NCBI GenBank assembly: GCA_045616945.1
Contig: JAZLHR010000027.1
Location: 1-13,439, forward strand
Origin: UBA6987 sp045616945
GTDB taxonomy: Bacteria > Bacillota > Clostridia > Lachnospirales > Lachnospiraceae
Direction: 5' to 3'
DNA length: 13,439 bases
In this document: in pieces, positions 6,464-13,372 of the stretch
Layout of the letters: the number at the start of each line of letters is the position of its first letter
Position numbering within the stretch: position 1 is the stretch's first letter
Notes under the pieces: model-generated
What the model was told of the DNA's origin: nothing
The model's database searches: none
Seen by the model: only the letters and a program-made list of their open reading frames with translations
Made by a program: the position numbers and the translations under genes

Positions 6464-7185
6464 GAGCAGCCATGCTGACAGATACGGGGCTCGTTCGGGG
6501 ACACAATGAGGATGCTTATTGTGTCAGGACCGAGGCACTGGGAGCCCTGCCCAATCTGCTTCTTGTGGCGGACGGAATGGGCGGCCATCGGGGCGGGGAA
6601 TATGCGTCCCGCTTTGTGGTCAGCCGTATGCAGAGCCTGCTGGAAGCATCGGAGCAGACGGAAGACATCCGGAGGCTTCTGGAAGACAGTCTGGACCGGG
6701 TCAATCGGGAACTTTTCGAGAAATCAGGGTCCACCCCGGAACTGCGCGGGATGGGCAGTACAGCTGTGCTTGCCGTGCTGGCCGGGTCGCAGCTGCATGT
6801 CCTGAATGTCGGCGACAGTCGGCTGTATCACTTTGACGGCTCGCTGCATCAGGTGACGAGCGACCATTCGTGGGTCGAAGAAATGGTTGCCAGAGGTGCT
6901 TTGCAGCGCACCGATCCGCTGTATGAGGCACGGAAAAATGTCCTTACACGGGCGGTCGGCGTAGATGCGGTCCTGGAATCGGATTATTACAGGCTGGAGG
7001 TCAGCCCCGGGGACCGGATCCTGCTTTGCTCGGACGGACTGCACGGATATGTGAGCAGCGAAGCGATCGAGGAAACGCTGGCACAGGCGGAGCATCCCGC
7101 GGCGGCAGTCCATCGGCTGATCGCCCTGGCCAACCAAAGCGGCGGCAAAGATAATATCACGGCAATTGTATGCAGTGTTGAATAA
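6460..7185 (+). CDS. prpC: PP2C-family Ser/Thr protein phosphatase (Stp/PrpC)
   Basis: This is a cytosolic, metal-dependent protein phosphatase that removes phosphates placed by the neighbouring PASTA kinase. The 241-residue single-domain protein is the normal size for bacterial Stp/PrpC. Motifs in order: DTGLVRGHNEDAY (R13 likely contacts phosphate; E17/D18), VADGMGGH (D38 and G39 as metal ligands), GDSRLY (119-123), the flap-region DHSW and MVARGA, CSDGLHGYV (D192) and GGKDNITAIV (D231). Its start overlaps the rlmN stop by ATGA, and the kinase begins 12 bases after its stop, so kinase and phosphatase are made together. The symbol follows B. subtilis; stp is the alternative name. Confidence 0.97.
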   Translation: MRAAMLTDTGLVRGHNEDAYCVRTEALGALPNLLLVADGMGGHRGGEYASRFVVSRMQSLLEASEQTEDIRRLLEDSLDRVNRELFEKSGSTPELRGMGSTAVLAVLAGSQLHVLNVGDSRLYHFDGSLHQVTSDHSWVEEMVARGALQRTDPLYEARKNVLTRAVGVDAVLESDYYRLEVSPGDRILLCSDGLHGYVSSEAIEETLAQAEHPAAAVHRLIALANQSGGKDNITAIVCSVE

Positions 7186-7197
7186 ACGGAGATAATC

Positions 7198-10014
7198 ATG
7201 CTGAAGAACGGAATCATGCTCGGCGACCGCTATGAAATTCTGGACCACATCGGTTCGGGCGGTATGTCTGATGTATATAAGGCCAAATGCAATGTGCTGA
7301 ACCGGATGGTCGCCATTAAGGTGCTGAAACAGGAATATGCTGCCGACAAGGAATTTGTCGCCAGATTCCGCCGGGAAGCACAGGCGGCAGCCTGTCTGTC
7401 TCATCCCAATGTGGTCAGCATCTATGATGTTGCGGAGGACGGGGACATTTACTATATCGTCATGGAACTGATCGACGGTATCACCTTGAAAAAATATATC
7501 GAACGCAAGGGCAGTATGAATGTCCGCGAATCCGTGGAGGTGGCCATGCGGGTCGCCCGCGGCCTTTCCGCGGCGCATGCGCAGGGGATCGTTCACCGGG
7601 ATGTGAAGCCGCAGAATATCATGATCTCCCGCGAAGGGAAGATCAAAGTGACCGATTTCGGCATCGCCAGAGTGGCTGCCGGGCAGACCATCCATGTCAA
7701 TGCGATGGGAAGCGTGCATTATATCTCCCCGGAGCAGGCCAGAGGCGGATACTGCGATGAGCGGAGCGATATTTATTCGCTGGGCATTTCCCTGTTCGAA
7801 ATGCTGACGGGACGGGTGCCTTTTGACGGCGATACGCCCGTGGTCGTAGCGCTGCGGCATCTGCAGGAAAAACCGGAAACACCGAAAAAATACAATTCCG
7901 ATATCCCCGCCGGGCTGGAGCAGATCATTATGCGCTGCCTGGAGAAGAAGCCCGAAAACCGTTTCGAGAGCATGGAAGCGCTGCTGGAGGACTTCAAGCG
8001 ATTCCTGAGCGAACCGGACAAGGTGGTCGCCGTTGTGCCCGTAAGTACTCCCGGAGAGGATGCTTCCGCGGCTGACGGGGAAGATGCGGCGGGAGAAGCC
8101 GGAGAGGAGGATGCACCCTCCGAAGATGAGGAACTGCAGTCCGCTTCCGAAGAAGAAACTCTGACGGAAGGGGCCGAAAAGGTCCTGAAAAGCCACCTGG
8201 AAGAGGAAGATGAAGCCGCACGGGCGAAAAAGGTAGATAATATCCTTTCCTACATGATGATCGGCGTGGGGCTTGTGATCCTGGTGGTGGTGATCGCCAT
8301 CGTGTTCCGGGCCTGCGGTGCCTTGATCGGAACGATCGAGAGCCCCAAGATGCCGGATAAGAAAGAAGAACATACTACGTCTGTATCACCGTCTGAGACG
8401 GAAAAACCGACCGCAGCGCCGACGGAAGCACCGACTGAAGCGACAAAGCCGACGTCTGAGCCCACTGCGGCGCCGACGGAGGATCAGGCCGTGGAGCTGC
8501 CGTCTCTGCTGGGATATCCTTACCCCGATGCGGCCGCCATCCTGCAGGAATTGGGCCTGGTCGCCCTGCCGGAATTGGGAAGCGCGCCTTCGTCTTCCTA
8601 CAGCGTTCTGGATGTGTATGATCAGCAGTATCCTGCGGGCAGCCGCCTGGAAAAGGGTACGACTGTCCTTCTCTGGGTCGTCGGCAGTACCGACACCGTT
8701 ATCATTCCGCCTTCCATCGCGGGACTGTCCAGCGGGGAAGCCAAGCAGATCCTGAACAGTATCGGCCTGGCCGTGGAAGAAGAGTTCGGCTGGGTCAACA
8801 GCGATTATGTCCCTTCCGGCAAGGTAGCGGATACGACGCCTGAGCTGGGGACCGTGGTGGAACGCGGTACCGCCGTGAAGCTGCATCTGAGCCTGGGACC
8901 GGCCCCGAAGGTCACTGTCCCGGATATCACGCATATTGAAGAAAACGATGCATTGCTGGCTCTGAAAAAAGCCGGCCTGAAGCCGGGCTCGGTGACTTAT
9001 GCTCACGATAATACCGTTTCGGAGAAGCAGATCATCAGCCAGTCTCCTTCCGAATTCAGTCAGGTCGCGGCAGACACCAAGGTGGATTTCGTGATCAGTC
9101 TGGGCCGTCCGATGCTGCCCGCGCTGATCGGTCTGACGCCGGAGGCGGCGGAAGAAGCCTTGACGGAACGCAGCCTGGCGCTGGGCACGACCACCTTGAG
9201 CTATTCCTCCAAGATCGAAAAGGGTCTTGTCATGGATGTGCAGAGCGAGAAGGGGATCGCGCTGGCGGAGGGAGATCTGCTGAAGGTCGGTGATGTGGTC
9301 AATCTGCTGGTCAGCCAGGGGCCGGAAGCCGTTCCGATGCCGAAAGTCCTGGATGAACTGGCTGTGGAAGTGATGGAACAGCTGACGGATCCTCAAAACG
9401 GGGAATTCGTCATCGAATGGACGAACGGCACCGAGCCGGGCGACAAGGACCGCATTATTGCCTGCGACGTGCAGGAGGGCGAGCCTGTCGAATACGGTTC
9501 GACCCTGAAACTGACCTTTGCGGCACCTGTCAAGGTACCTTCCGTATTTGCTCTCTCCGCGTCCGATGCGGAAGGCAAATTGAAGGCGCAGGGCTTTTCC
9601 GTCAAATATAAGGATGGCGCGCCGAAGGATCTTTCTACGGCCGGCATCATGACCGTTTTGCCCGCTGCCGGGACGGAAGTGGGTTACGGACGCGAACTGG
9701 TACTGACCTACACGGAGAATTACTATATCGCCGTGCCGGATGTGATCGGCAAGAGCCCCGCAGAAGCGAAATCGATGCTGGAAGGCCTCGGTCTGACCGT
9801 TTCCGTAGGGTCATACGGCGAAGGTGCGTATGTCAGCGATGTGAATCCGGCTCCCGGGACGGTGCTTACCAAGGGACTGACCGTGACGCTGACGATTTCC
9901 TATCCTGCGCCGCCGACCGAGCCGCCGACGGAACCGCCGACCGAGCCGCTGACGCCGGAAACGGGCGCCGAGGAAGCGCCCGCGCCGGAAGCTCCGGACG
10001 CCTCCGAAAGCTGA
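7198..10014 (+). CDS. prkC: Membrane Ser/Thr protein kinase with seven PASTA repeats (PrkC/Stk type)
   Basis: This Hanks-type receptor kinase is expected to sense muropeptides or lipid II outside the membrane and phosphorylate cytosolic proteins. The kinase domain (~12-270) has the glycine loop IGSGGMSDVYKA, K41 in VAIK, HRDVKPQN (D135), DFG (153-155) and SPEQARGG. A strongly acidic juxtamembrane stretch (~285-345) precedes one transmembrane helix (~353-371). Outside follow a Thr/Pro/Ala-rich linker (~390-430) and seven apparent PASTA repeats, roughly 433-497, 500-568, 570-637, 638-709, 711-777, 778-841 and 842-902. A Pro/Thr/Glu tail (~903-938) ends the protein. Repeats 4 and 5 are the most divergent. 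At 938 residues it is much longer than B. subtilis PrkC (648, three PASTA plus an Ig-like domain). The activation loop between DFG and SPEQ has only one Thr (T164). Domain borders are by eye. Confidence 0.96.
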   Translation: MLKNGIMLGDRYEILDHIGSGGMSDVYKAKCNVLNRMVAIKVLKQEYAADKEFVARFRREAQAAACLSHPNVVSIYDVAEDGDIYYIVMELIDGITLKKYIERKGSMNVRESVEVAMRVARGLSAAHAQGIVHRDVKPQNIMISREGKIKVTDFGIARVAAGQTIHVNAMGSVHYISPEQARGGYCDERSDIYSLGISLFEMLTGRVPFDGDTPVVVALRHLQEKPETPKKYNSDIPAGLEQIIMRCLEKKPENRFESMEALLEDFKRFLSEPDKVVAVVPVSTPGEDASAADGEDAAGEAGEEDAPSEDEELQSASEEETLTEGAEKVLKSHLEEEDEAARAKKVDNILSYMMIGVGLVILVVVIAIVFRACGALIGTIESPKMPDKKEEHTTSVSPSETEKPTAAPTEAPTEATKPTSEPTAAPTEDQAVELPSLLGYPYPDAAAILQELGLVALPELGSAPSSSYSVLDVYDQQYPAGSRLEKGTTVLLWVVGSTDTVIIPPSIAGLSSGEAKQILNSIGLAVEEEFGWVNSDYVPSGKVADTTPELGTVVERGTAVKLHLSLGPAPKVTVPDITHIEENDALLALKKAGLKPGSVTYAHDNTVSEKQIISQSPSEFSQVAADTKVDFVISLGRPMLPALIGLTPEAAEEALTERSLALGTTTLSYSSKIEKGLVMDVQSEKGIALAEGDLLKVGDVVNLLVSQGPEAVPMPKVLDELAVEVMEQLTDPQNGEFVIEWTNGTEPGDKDRIIACDVQEGEPVEYGSTLKLTFAAPVKVPSVFALSASDAEGKLKAQGFSVKYKDGAPKDLSTAGIMTVLPAAGTEVGYGRELVLTYTENYYIAVPDVIGKSPAEAKSMLEGLGLTVSVGSYGEGAYVSDVNPAPGTVLTKGLTVTLTISYPAPPTEPPTEPPTEPLTPETGAEEAPAPEAPDASES
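9910..9954 (+). repeat. 12-bp tandem repeat encoding PPTE in the kinase tail
   Basis: Three consecutive 12-base units (9910-9921, 9922-9933, 9934-9945; pattern CCGCCGACCGAG with synonymous changes in the middle unit) encode Pro-Pro-Thr-Glu three times. A partial fourth unit follows to 9954. The repeat is in frame, so unit-number changes would lengthen or shorten the tail without a frameshift. Confidence 0.8.
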
Positions 10015-10026
10015 GCGGGGAAGTCC

Positions 10027-10926
10027 ATGGATCGGGAACTATTGCTGAAAGGCAAAATCATTAAAGGCATCGGCGGATTTTACTATGTCCATGACGGCAT
10101 GGGAAGCGTATATGAATGCCGTGCGAAGGGGATCTTCCGCAACCGCGACGAAAAGCCGCTGGTCGGCGATAACGTCCTCTTTTCCGTAACGGATGAAGAA
10201 AAAAAAATCGGCAGGGTAGATGAACTTCTGCCGCGGAAAAATGCCGTCATCCGTCCGGCGGTGGCGAACTGCGACCAGGCACTGATCCTGGTGACTGCCG
10301 CGGCCCCCGCATTTCACCCGGGCCTCCTGGACCGCTTCCTTCTGTGGATGGAGTGGCAGGAAATACCGACGGTCATAGGCATCAACAAGATCGATCTGGA
10401 TACCGAAAACAAGCGGAGCGAGATCGAAGCGATCTACGGACCGGCGGGATATCCGGTGCGCTGCTTCAGCTGCAGGACGGGAGAGGGTACGCAGGAGCTG
10501 CGGGAGATACTTCTCGGCAAAACCACCGTGCTGGCCGGTGCCAGCGGAGTGGGAAAATCTTCCCTGCTGAACTGTCTGGTGCCGGAAGCTCTGATGGAGA
10601 CCGGAATGCTCAGCAGAAAGCTGGAGCGCGGCAGACATACCACGCGGCATTCCGAATTCTTCTTCATGACGGAAGATACTTATCTGCTGGATACGCCCGG
10701 CTTTACCTCTTTGATGGCGCCGGAAACGGAGGAATATGAACTGAAGCACTATTTCCCCGAGTTCCTGAAGCCTGCGGAGCTCTGCCGTTTCCCCGACTGC
10801 GTGCATGTGGGCGAGAAGGAATGCGGCGTCAAAGCCGCCGTGGCGGCAGGAACGATCCCTGCCAGCCGGTACGAGAGCTATCTGCAGGTGTATGATGAAA
10901 GAAAAAACCGCCGGCGTTTCAGCTAG
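10027..10926 (+). CDS. rsgA: Ribosome small-subunit-dependent GTPase A (RsgA/CpgA)
   Basis: RsgA is a circularly permuted GTPase that acts late in 30S subunit maturation. The 299-residue protein has an N-terminal OB-fold (~1-70). The permuted GTPase domain follows, with motifs in the order G4 INKIDL (119-124), G1 GASGVGKSS (171-179), a GRHTT switch segment and G3 DTPGF (222-226). The C-terminal zinc finger uses C253, C258, H260 and C266 (CRFPDCVHVGEKEC). All diagnostic residues are present. A GGGGAAG Shine-Dalgarno precedes the ATG, 12 bases after the kinase stop. In B. subtilis the homologue CpgA is a known PrkC substrate, and the gene adjacency here fits that link. Confidence 0.97.
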   Translation: MDRELLLKGKIIKGIGGFYYVHDGMGSVYECRAKGIFRNRDEKPLVGDNVLFSVTDEEKKIGRVDELLPRKNAVIRPAVANCDQALILVTAAAPAFHPGLLDRFLLWMEWQEIPTVIGINKIDLDTENKRSEIEAIYGPAGYPVRCFSCRTGEGTQELREILLGKTTVLAGASGVGKSSLLNCLVPEALMETGMLSRKLERGRHTTRHSEFFFMTEDTYLLDTPGFTSLMAPETEEYELKHYFPEFLKPAELCRFPDCVHVGEKECGVKAAVAAGTIPASRYESYLQVYDERKNRRRFS

Positions 10927-10935
10927 CGGATAAAA

Positions 10936-10951
10936 CCGGCATCGATGCCGG
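10936..10951. repeat. Perfect 16-bp palindrome between rsgA and rpe
   Basis: CCGGCATCGATGCCGG is fully self-complementary and can form a 6-bp stem with a TCGA loop in RNA. It lies 9 bases after the rsgA stop codon. It is followed by an A-rich run, not a T-run, so it is not a plus-strand intrinsic terminator. It could stabilise the upstream mRNA end or be a protein-binding site. Confidence 0.7.
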
Positions 10952-10984
10952 GAAAAACAGGCGCGGCCGGGTGCCGCAGCCGCT

Positions 10985-10990
10985 AAGGAG
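10985..10990 (+). promoter_or_regulatory. Shine-Dalgarno fixing the rpe start at 10998
   Basis: AAGGAG lies 7 bases before ATG at 10998. A GTG at 10971 opens the same frame but would add nine residues (MPQPLRRPV) not typical of the family and has no SD sequence. The candidate hairpin GCGGC (10963-10967) / GCCGC (10979-10983) ends one base before this site. Confidence 0.85.
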
Positions 10991-10997
10991 ACCAGTT

Positions 10998-11651
10998 ATG
11001 AAAAATATTTTATCCCCTTCGATCTTATCTTCCGATTTTGCACATCTGGCGGATTCTCTGGCAGTTGTCGTGGATGCCGGCGCGGAATATCTGCATATCG
11101 ACGTGATGGACGGCGCATTTGTGCCCAGCCTTTCCTTCGGTATGCCCATCGTCAAAGCGATCCGCCCCACGACGAAGGCCGTGCTGGATACGCATCTGAT
11201 GATCGAGGACCCCGACCGGTATCTGGAGGATTTCGCCAAGGCCGGTTCCGATATTATCACGGTCCATGCGGAAGCCTGCCGTCATCTGGATCGGACCATC
11301 CAGAAGATCCATGCGCTCGGCTGCAAAGCCGGTGTCGCCCTGAATCCCGCAACGCCCCTTTCCGCGCTGGAATGGGTGCTGCCGGAAGTGGATATGGTGC
11401 TGCTGATGTCCGTGAACCCGGGCTTCGGCGGACAGGCCTATATCCCTTATATGGACAGGAAGATCGCAGCGATGCGCGCCATGATCGATGCCTCCGGCAA
11501 GGCGATCGACCTGGAAGTGGACGGCGGCGTCAAGCTGGGCAATGTAAAGCGCGTGGTAGATGCAGGCGCAAATGTTATCGTAGCCGGTTCTGCGGTATTT
11601 GACGGGGATCCCGCCGAAAAAGTGCGTGAATTCCTGCGGATCATGGGCTGA
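10998..11651 (+). CDS. rpe: Ribulose-phosphate 3-epimerase
   Basis: This cytosolic enzyme interconverts D-ribulose 5-phosphate and D-xylulose 5-phosphate in the pentose phosphate pathway. From the ATG chosen by its SD the protein has 217 residues, the usual size for this TIM-barrel family. Signatures: SPSILSSDF at the N-terminus, HIDVMDGAFVP (H33 metal ligand, D35 catalytic), DTHLMI (H66), MSVNPGFGGQ for phosphate-side loop closure, and LEVDGGV (D175, the second catalytic/metal aspartate). It follows rsgA as in many Firmicutes. The 71-base gap upstream is the longest inside the operon and contains a palindrome and a second hairpin candidate. Its stop TGA shares one base with the start of the next gene (TGATG). 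Confidence 0.97.
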   Translation: MKNILSPSILSSDFAHLADSLAVVVDAGAEYLHIDVMDGAFVPSLSFGMPIVKAIRPTTKAVLDTHLMIEDPDRYLEDFAKAGSDIITVHAEACRHLDRTIQKIHALGCKAGVALNPATPLSALEWVLPEVDMVLLMSVNPGFGGQAYIPYMDRKIAAMRAMIDASGKAIDLEVDGGVKLGNVKRVVDAGANVIVAGSAVFDGDPAEKVREFLRIMG

Positions 11652-12649
11652 TGACGGCCCGGAAGCAAAAAAAACGGTGCGGCAGGAGCAGGAGGCTTTG
11701 GTGCCTCCTTCTTGCCGTGCTTCTTTTTTGTTCCGGCTGCGGGCATAAGGCCGGGCTGCGCGAGGGCGAGCTGTTTTCCATGGGCGGATCGGTCTGCAGC
11801 ACGGGAGAAATGATGCTTTACGTTCTTTCGGAAAAGGCCATTTTTCATGAGGCCGGGTCTGCCCTGTGGGATAAGCCCGTGGGAGAAAGCCGCTTTGAGG
11901 ATCATTTGAAGGATTCCCTGTACAGCTATCTGGAACAGCTGTTTTTGATGGATGCCGCGGCGCAGTCCGAAGGGATCAGGCTGGGAGATGCGGAAGAAGA
12001 GAAAGCGGATGCGGCGGCAGCTGCCTATCTGAATGTTCTTTCCGAGGAGACCCGGCAGCAATGGGGCATCACGGAGACCGTTGTCAGGGAGGCCTGCCGG
12101 CGCTATCTGCGGGCGATGATCTATTACCGGAAGGTGATGCACGAAACGCAGGTGGAGATATCCGAAGAAGAAGCCCGGGTGATCCGAATCCAGATCGTCG
12201 AGGTGGATAAGTCCCTGGGGCTTTCCGCCGCACAGGATCTGCTGGCGAAGATCAATGCCGGTACGGCGCTGGGGGATGCCCTGAAGGATGTGCCGGGCGC
12301 CGTGACACACCGGGAAAATGCCGTGCGGGGACAGTACGAGGAAAGCTTTGAAAAGCTGGTCTTCTCCCTGCGCACGAACAAATGGTCCCCTGTCATTCCG
12401 GGAAAAGATAAATATTATCTGGTCCAGTGCCTGAAAACGAATCTGCCGGAAGATACTGCCGTCAACCGCCGGAAAATGGAACGGGAGGCTTACCGCGAAG
12501 CTTTGCAGCAGCGGCTGGAGGAGATCAGCGAGAAGTCGGAATACATCTATAATCCGGATATATGGGAGGCTGTGGACCTGAGCGGGATCTCCGCGCAGCA
12601 GGCAGTCAATTTCTTCGATTATGCGGCCCTGATGGGCGACGGAGAATAG
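11651..12649 (+). CDS. Probable SurA/PrsA-like exported lipoprotein (PPIC-type fold, likely non-catalytic)
   Basis: This 332-residue protein starts with a basic n-region, a hydrophobic core (~17-26) and the candidate lipobox FCSGC (C30), so it is probably lipid-anchored outside the membrane. Cys at -3 is atypical for a lipobox. Residues ~50-170 are helical and charged, like the N-terminal chaperone part of SurA/PrsA. Residues ~175-262 resemble a parvulin (PPIC) rotamase module in strand pattern and in the conserved ending SPVIPGKDKYYLVQ. The usual first-strand histidine (RHIL-like) is replaced by RVIRIQ, so isomerase activity is doubtful. A helical tail (~270-298) follows. No clear SD precedes the ATG, and translation probably depends on coupling to rpe by TGATG. 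The position is where thiN usually lies. The family assignment is inferred from pattern only; a generic exported hypothetical protein remains possible. Confidence 0.75.
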   Translation: MTARKQKKRCGRSRRLWCLLLAVLLFCSGCGHKAGLREGELFSMGGSVCSTGEMMLYVLSEKAIFHEAGSALWDKPVGESRFEDHLKDSLYSYLEQLFLMDAAAQSEGIRLGDAEEEKADAAAAAYLNVLSEETRQQWGITETVVREACRRYLRAMIYYRKVMHETQVEISEEEARVIRIQIVEVDKSLGLSAAQDLLAKINAGTALGDALKDVPGAVTHRENAVRGQYEESFEKLVFSLRTNKWSPVIPGKDKYYLVQCLKTNLPEDTAVNRRKMEREAYREALQQRLEEISEKSEYIYNPDIWEAVDLSGISAQQAVNFFDYAALMGDGE

Positions 12650-12659
12650 GAGAGAAAGC

Positions 12660-13337
12660 ATGGGAGCGATCACGGGAGAGTGGCTGGAAAAGCTGGCTCC
12701 GGAATTCAAAAAACCGTATTACAGAGAACTGTACAGCGCCGTACAGCAGGCATATGCGTCGAAAACCGTATATCCGCCTGCCGCGGAACTGTTTTCCGCG
12801 TATGAGGCAGCGCCTCTGTCCCGGGTCAAGGTCGTGATCCTGGGGCAGGACCCTTACCATGAGCCCGGGCAGGCCCATGGGATGTGCTTTTCCGTGAAGC
12901 CGGGCGTGGAAGTGCCCCCTTCACTGGAAAATATATACAAAGAGCTGCACGACGACCTTGACTTCCGCATCCCGAATCACGGATATCTGATGCAGTGGGC
13001 CGAGCAGGGAGTATTGCTGCTCAATACCGTCCTGACGGTGGAGCAGCACCGGGCCGGCTCGCACCGGGGCATCGGCTGGGAGAAATTTACGGATGCGACC
13101 ATCCGTGTCCTGAACGAGGAAGACCGCCCGATCGTGTTCCTGCTTTGGGGCAGACCGGCGGGAGAGAAGGCTGCCATGCTCACGAATCCCAAACATCTGG
13201 TGCTGCAGGCACCGCATCCCAGTCCGCTTTCCGCCTACCGGGGATTTTTCGGCTGCAGACATTTCAGCAAAACGAACGAATTCCTGGAGAAGAACGGTCT
13301 GGAGCCCATTCACTGGCAGATAGAAGATATTCCCTGA
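12660..13337 (+). CDS. ung: Uracil-DNA glycosylase (family 1)
   Basis: Ung excises uracil from DNA, starting base-excision repair of deaminated cytosine or misincorporated dUMP. The 225-residue length is standard. The catalytic water-activating loop GQDPYH is at 62-67 (D64), followed by GMCFSV, LLLNTVLTV (N122 as the uracil-specific Asn) and HPSPLSAYRGF (H186, the DNA-intercalating loop). An AGGAGAG Shine-Dalgarno lies 4-5 bases before the ATG, 10 bases after the lipoprotein stop. It is the last gene before a terminator and so probably the operon's final member. It is not part of the canonical fmt-rpe cluster. Confidence 0.98.
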   Translation: MGAITGEWLEKLAPEFKKPYYRELYSAVQQAYASKTVYPPAAELFSAYEAAPLSRVKVVILGQDPYHEPGQAHGMCFSVKPGVEVPPSLENIYKELHDDLDFRIPNHGYLMQWAEQGVLLLNTVLTVEQHRAGSHRGIGWEKFTDATIRVLNEEDRPIVFLLWGRPAGEKAAMLTNPKHLVLQAPHPSPLSAYRGFFGCRHFSKTNEFLEKNGLEPIHWQIEDIP

Positions 13338-13342
13338 TACAG

Positions 13343-13372
13343 AAAAAAGGCGTCCGGCCGGGCGGCTTTTTT
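13343..13372. terminator. Intrinsic terminator after ung, potentially bidirectional
   Basis: AAAAAAG (13343-13349) pairs with CTTTTTT (13366-13372), and CGTCC (13351-13355) pairs with GGGCG (13360-13364) across a GGCC loop. There is one internal G-G mismatch (13350/13365). The T-run follows on the plus strand and the A-run gives a T-run on the minus strand, so it could also stop a convergent gene beyond the window. Confidence 0.85.

Noticed and set aside
6724..8373. Long minus-strand open frame (about 549 codons) opposite the phosphatase and kinase
   Set aside because: It is a shadow of two well-supported genes, with no recognisable domain and low-complexity His/Phe/Asp-rich translation.
10936..10951. 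Palindrome as an intrinsic terminator of the plus-strand operon
   Set aside because: No T-run follows on the plus strand, and the operon genes continue at normal spacing with a good SD.
10971..10997. GTG start for rpe nine codons upstream
   Set aside because: The added residues lie within the untranslated hairpin and SD region, and the ATG at 10998 has an ideally spaced AAGGAG.
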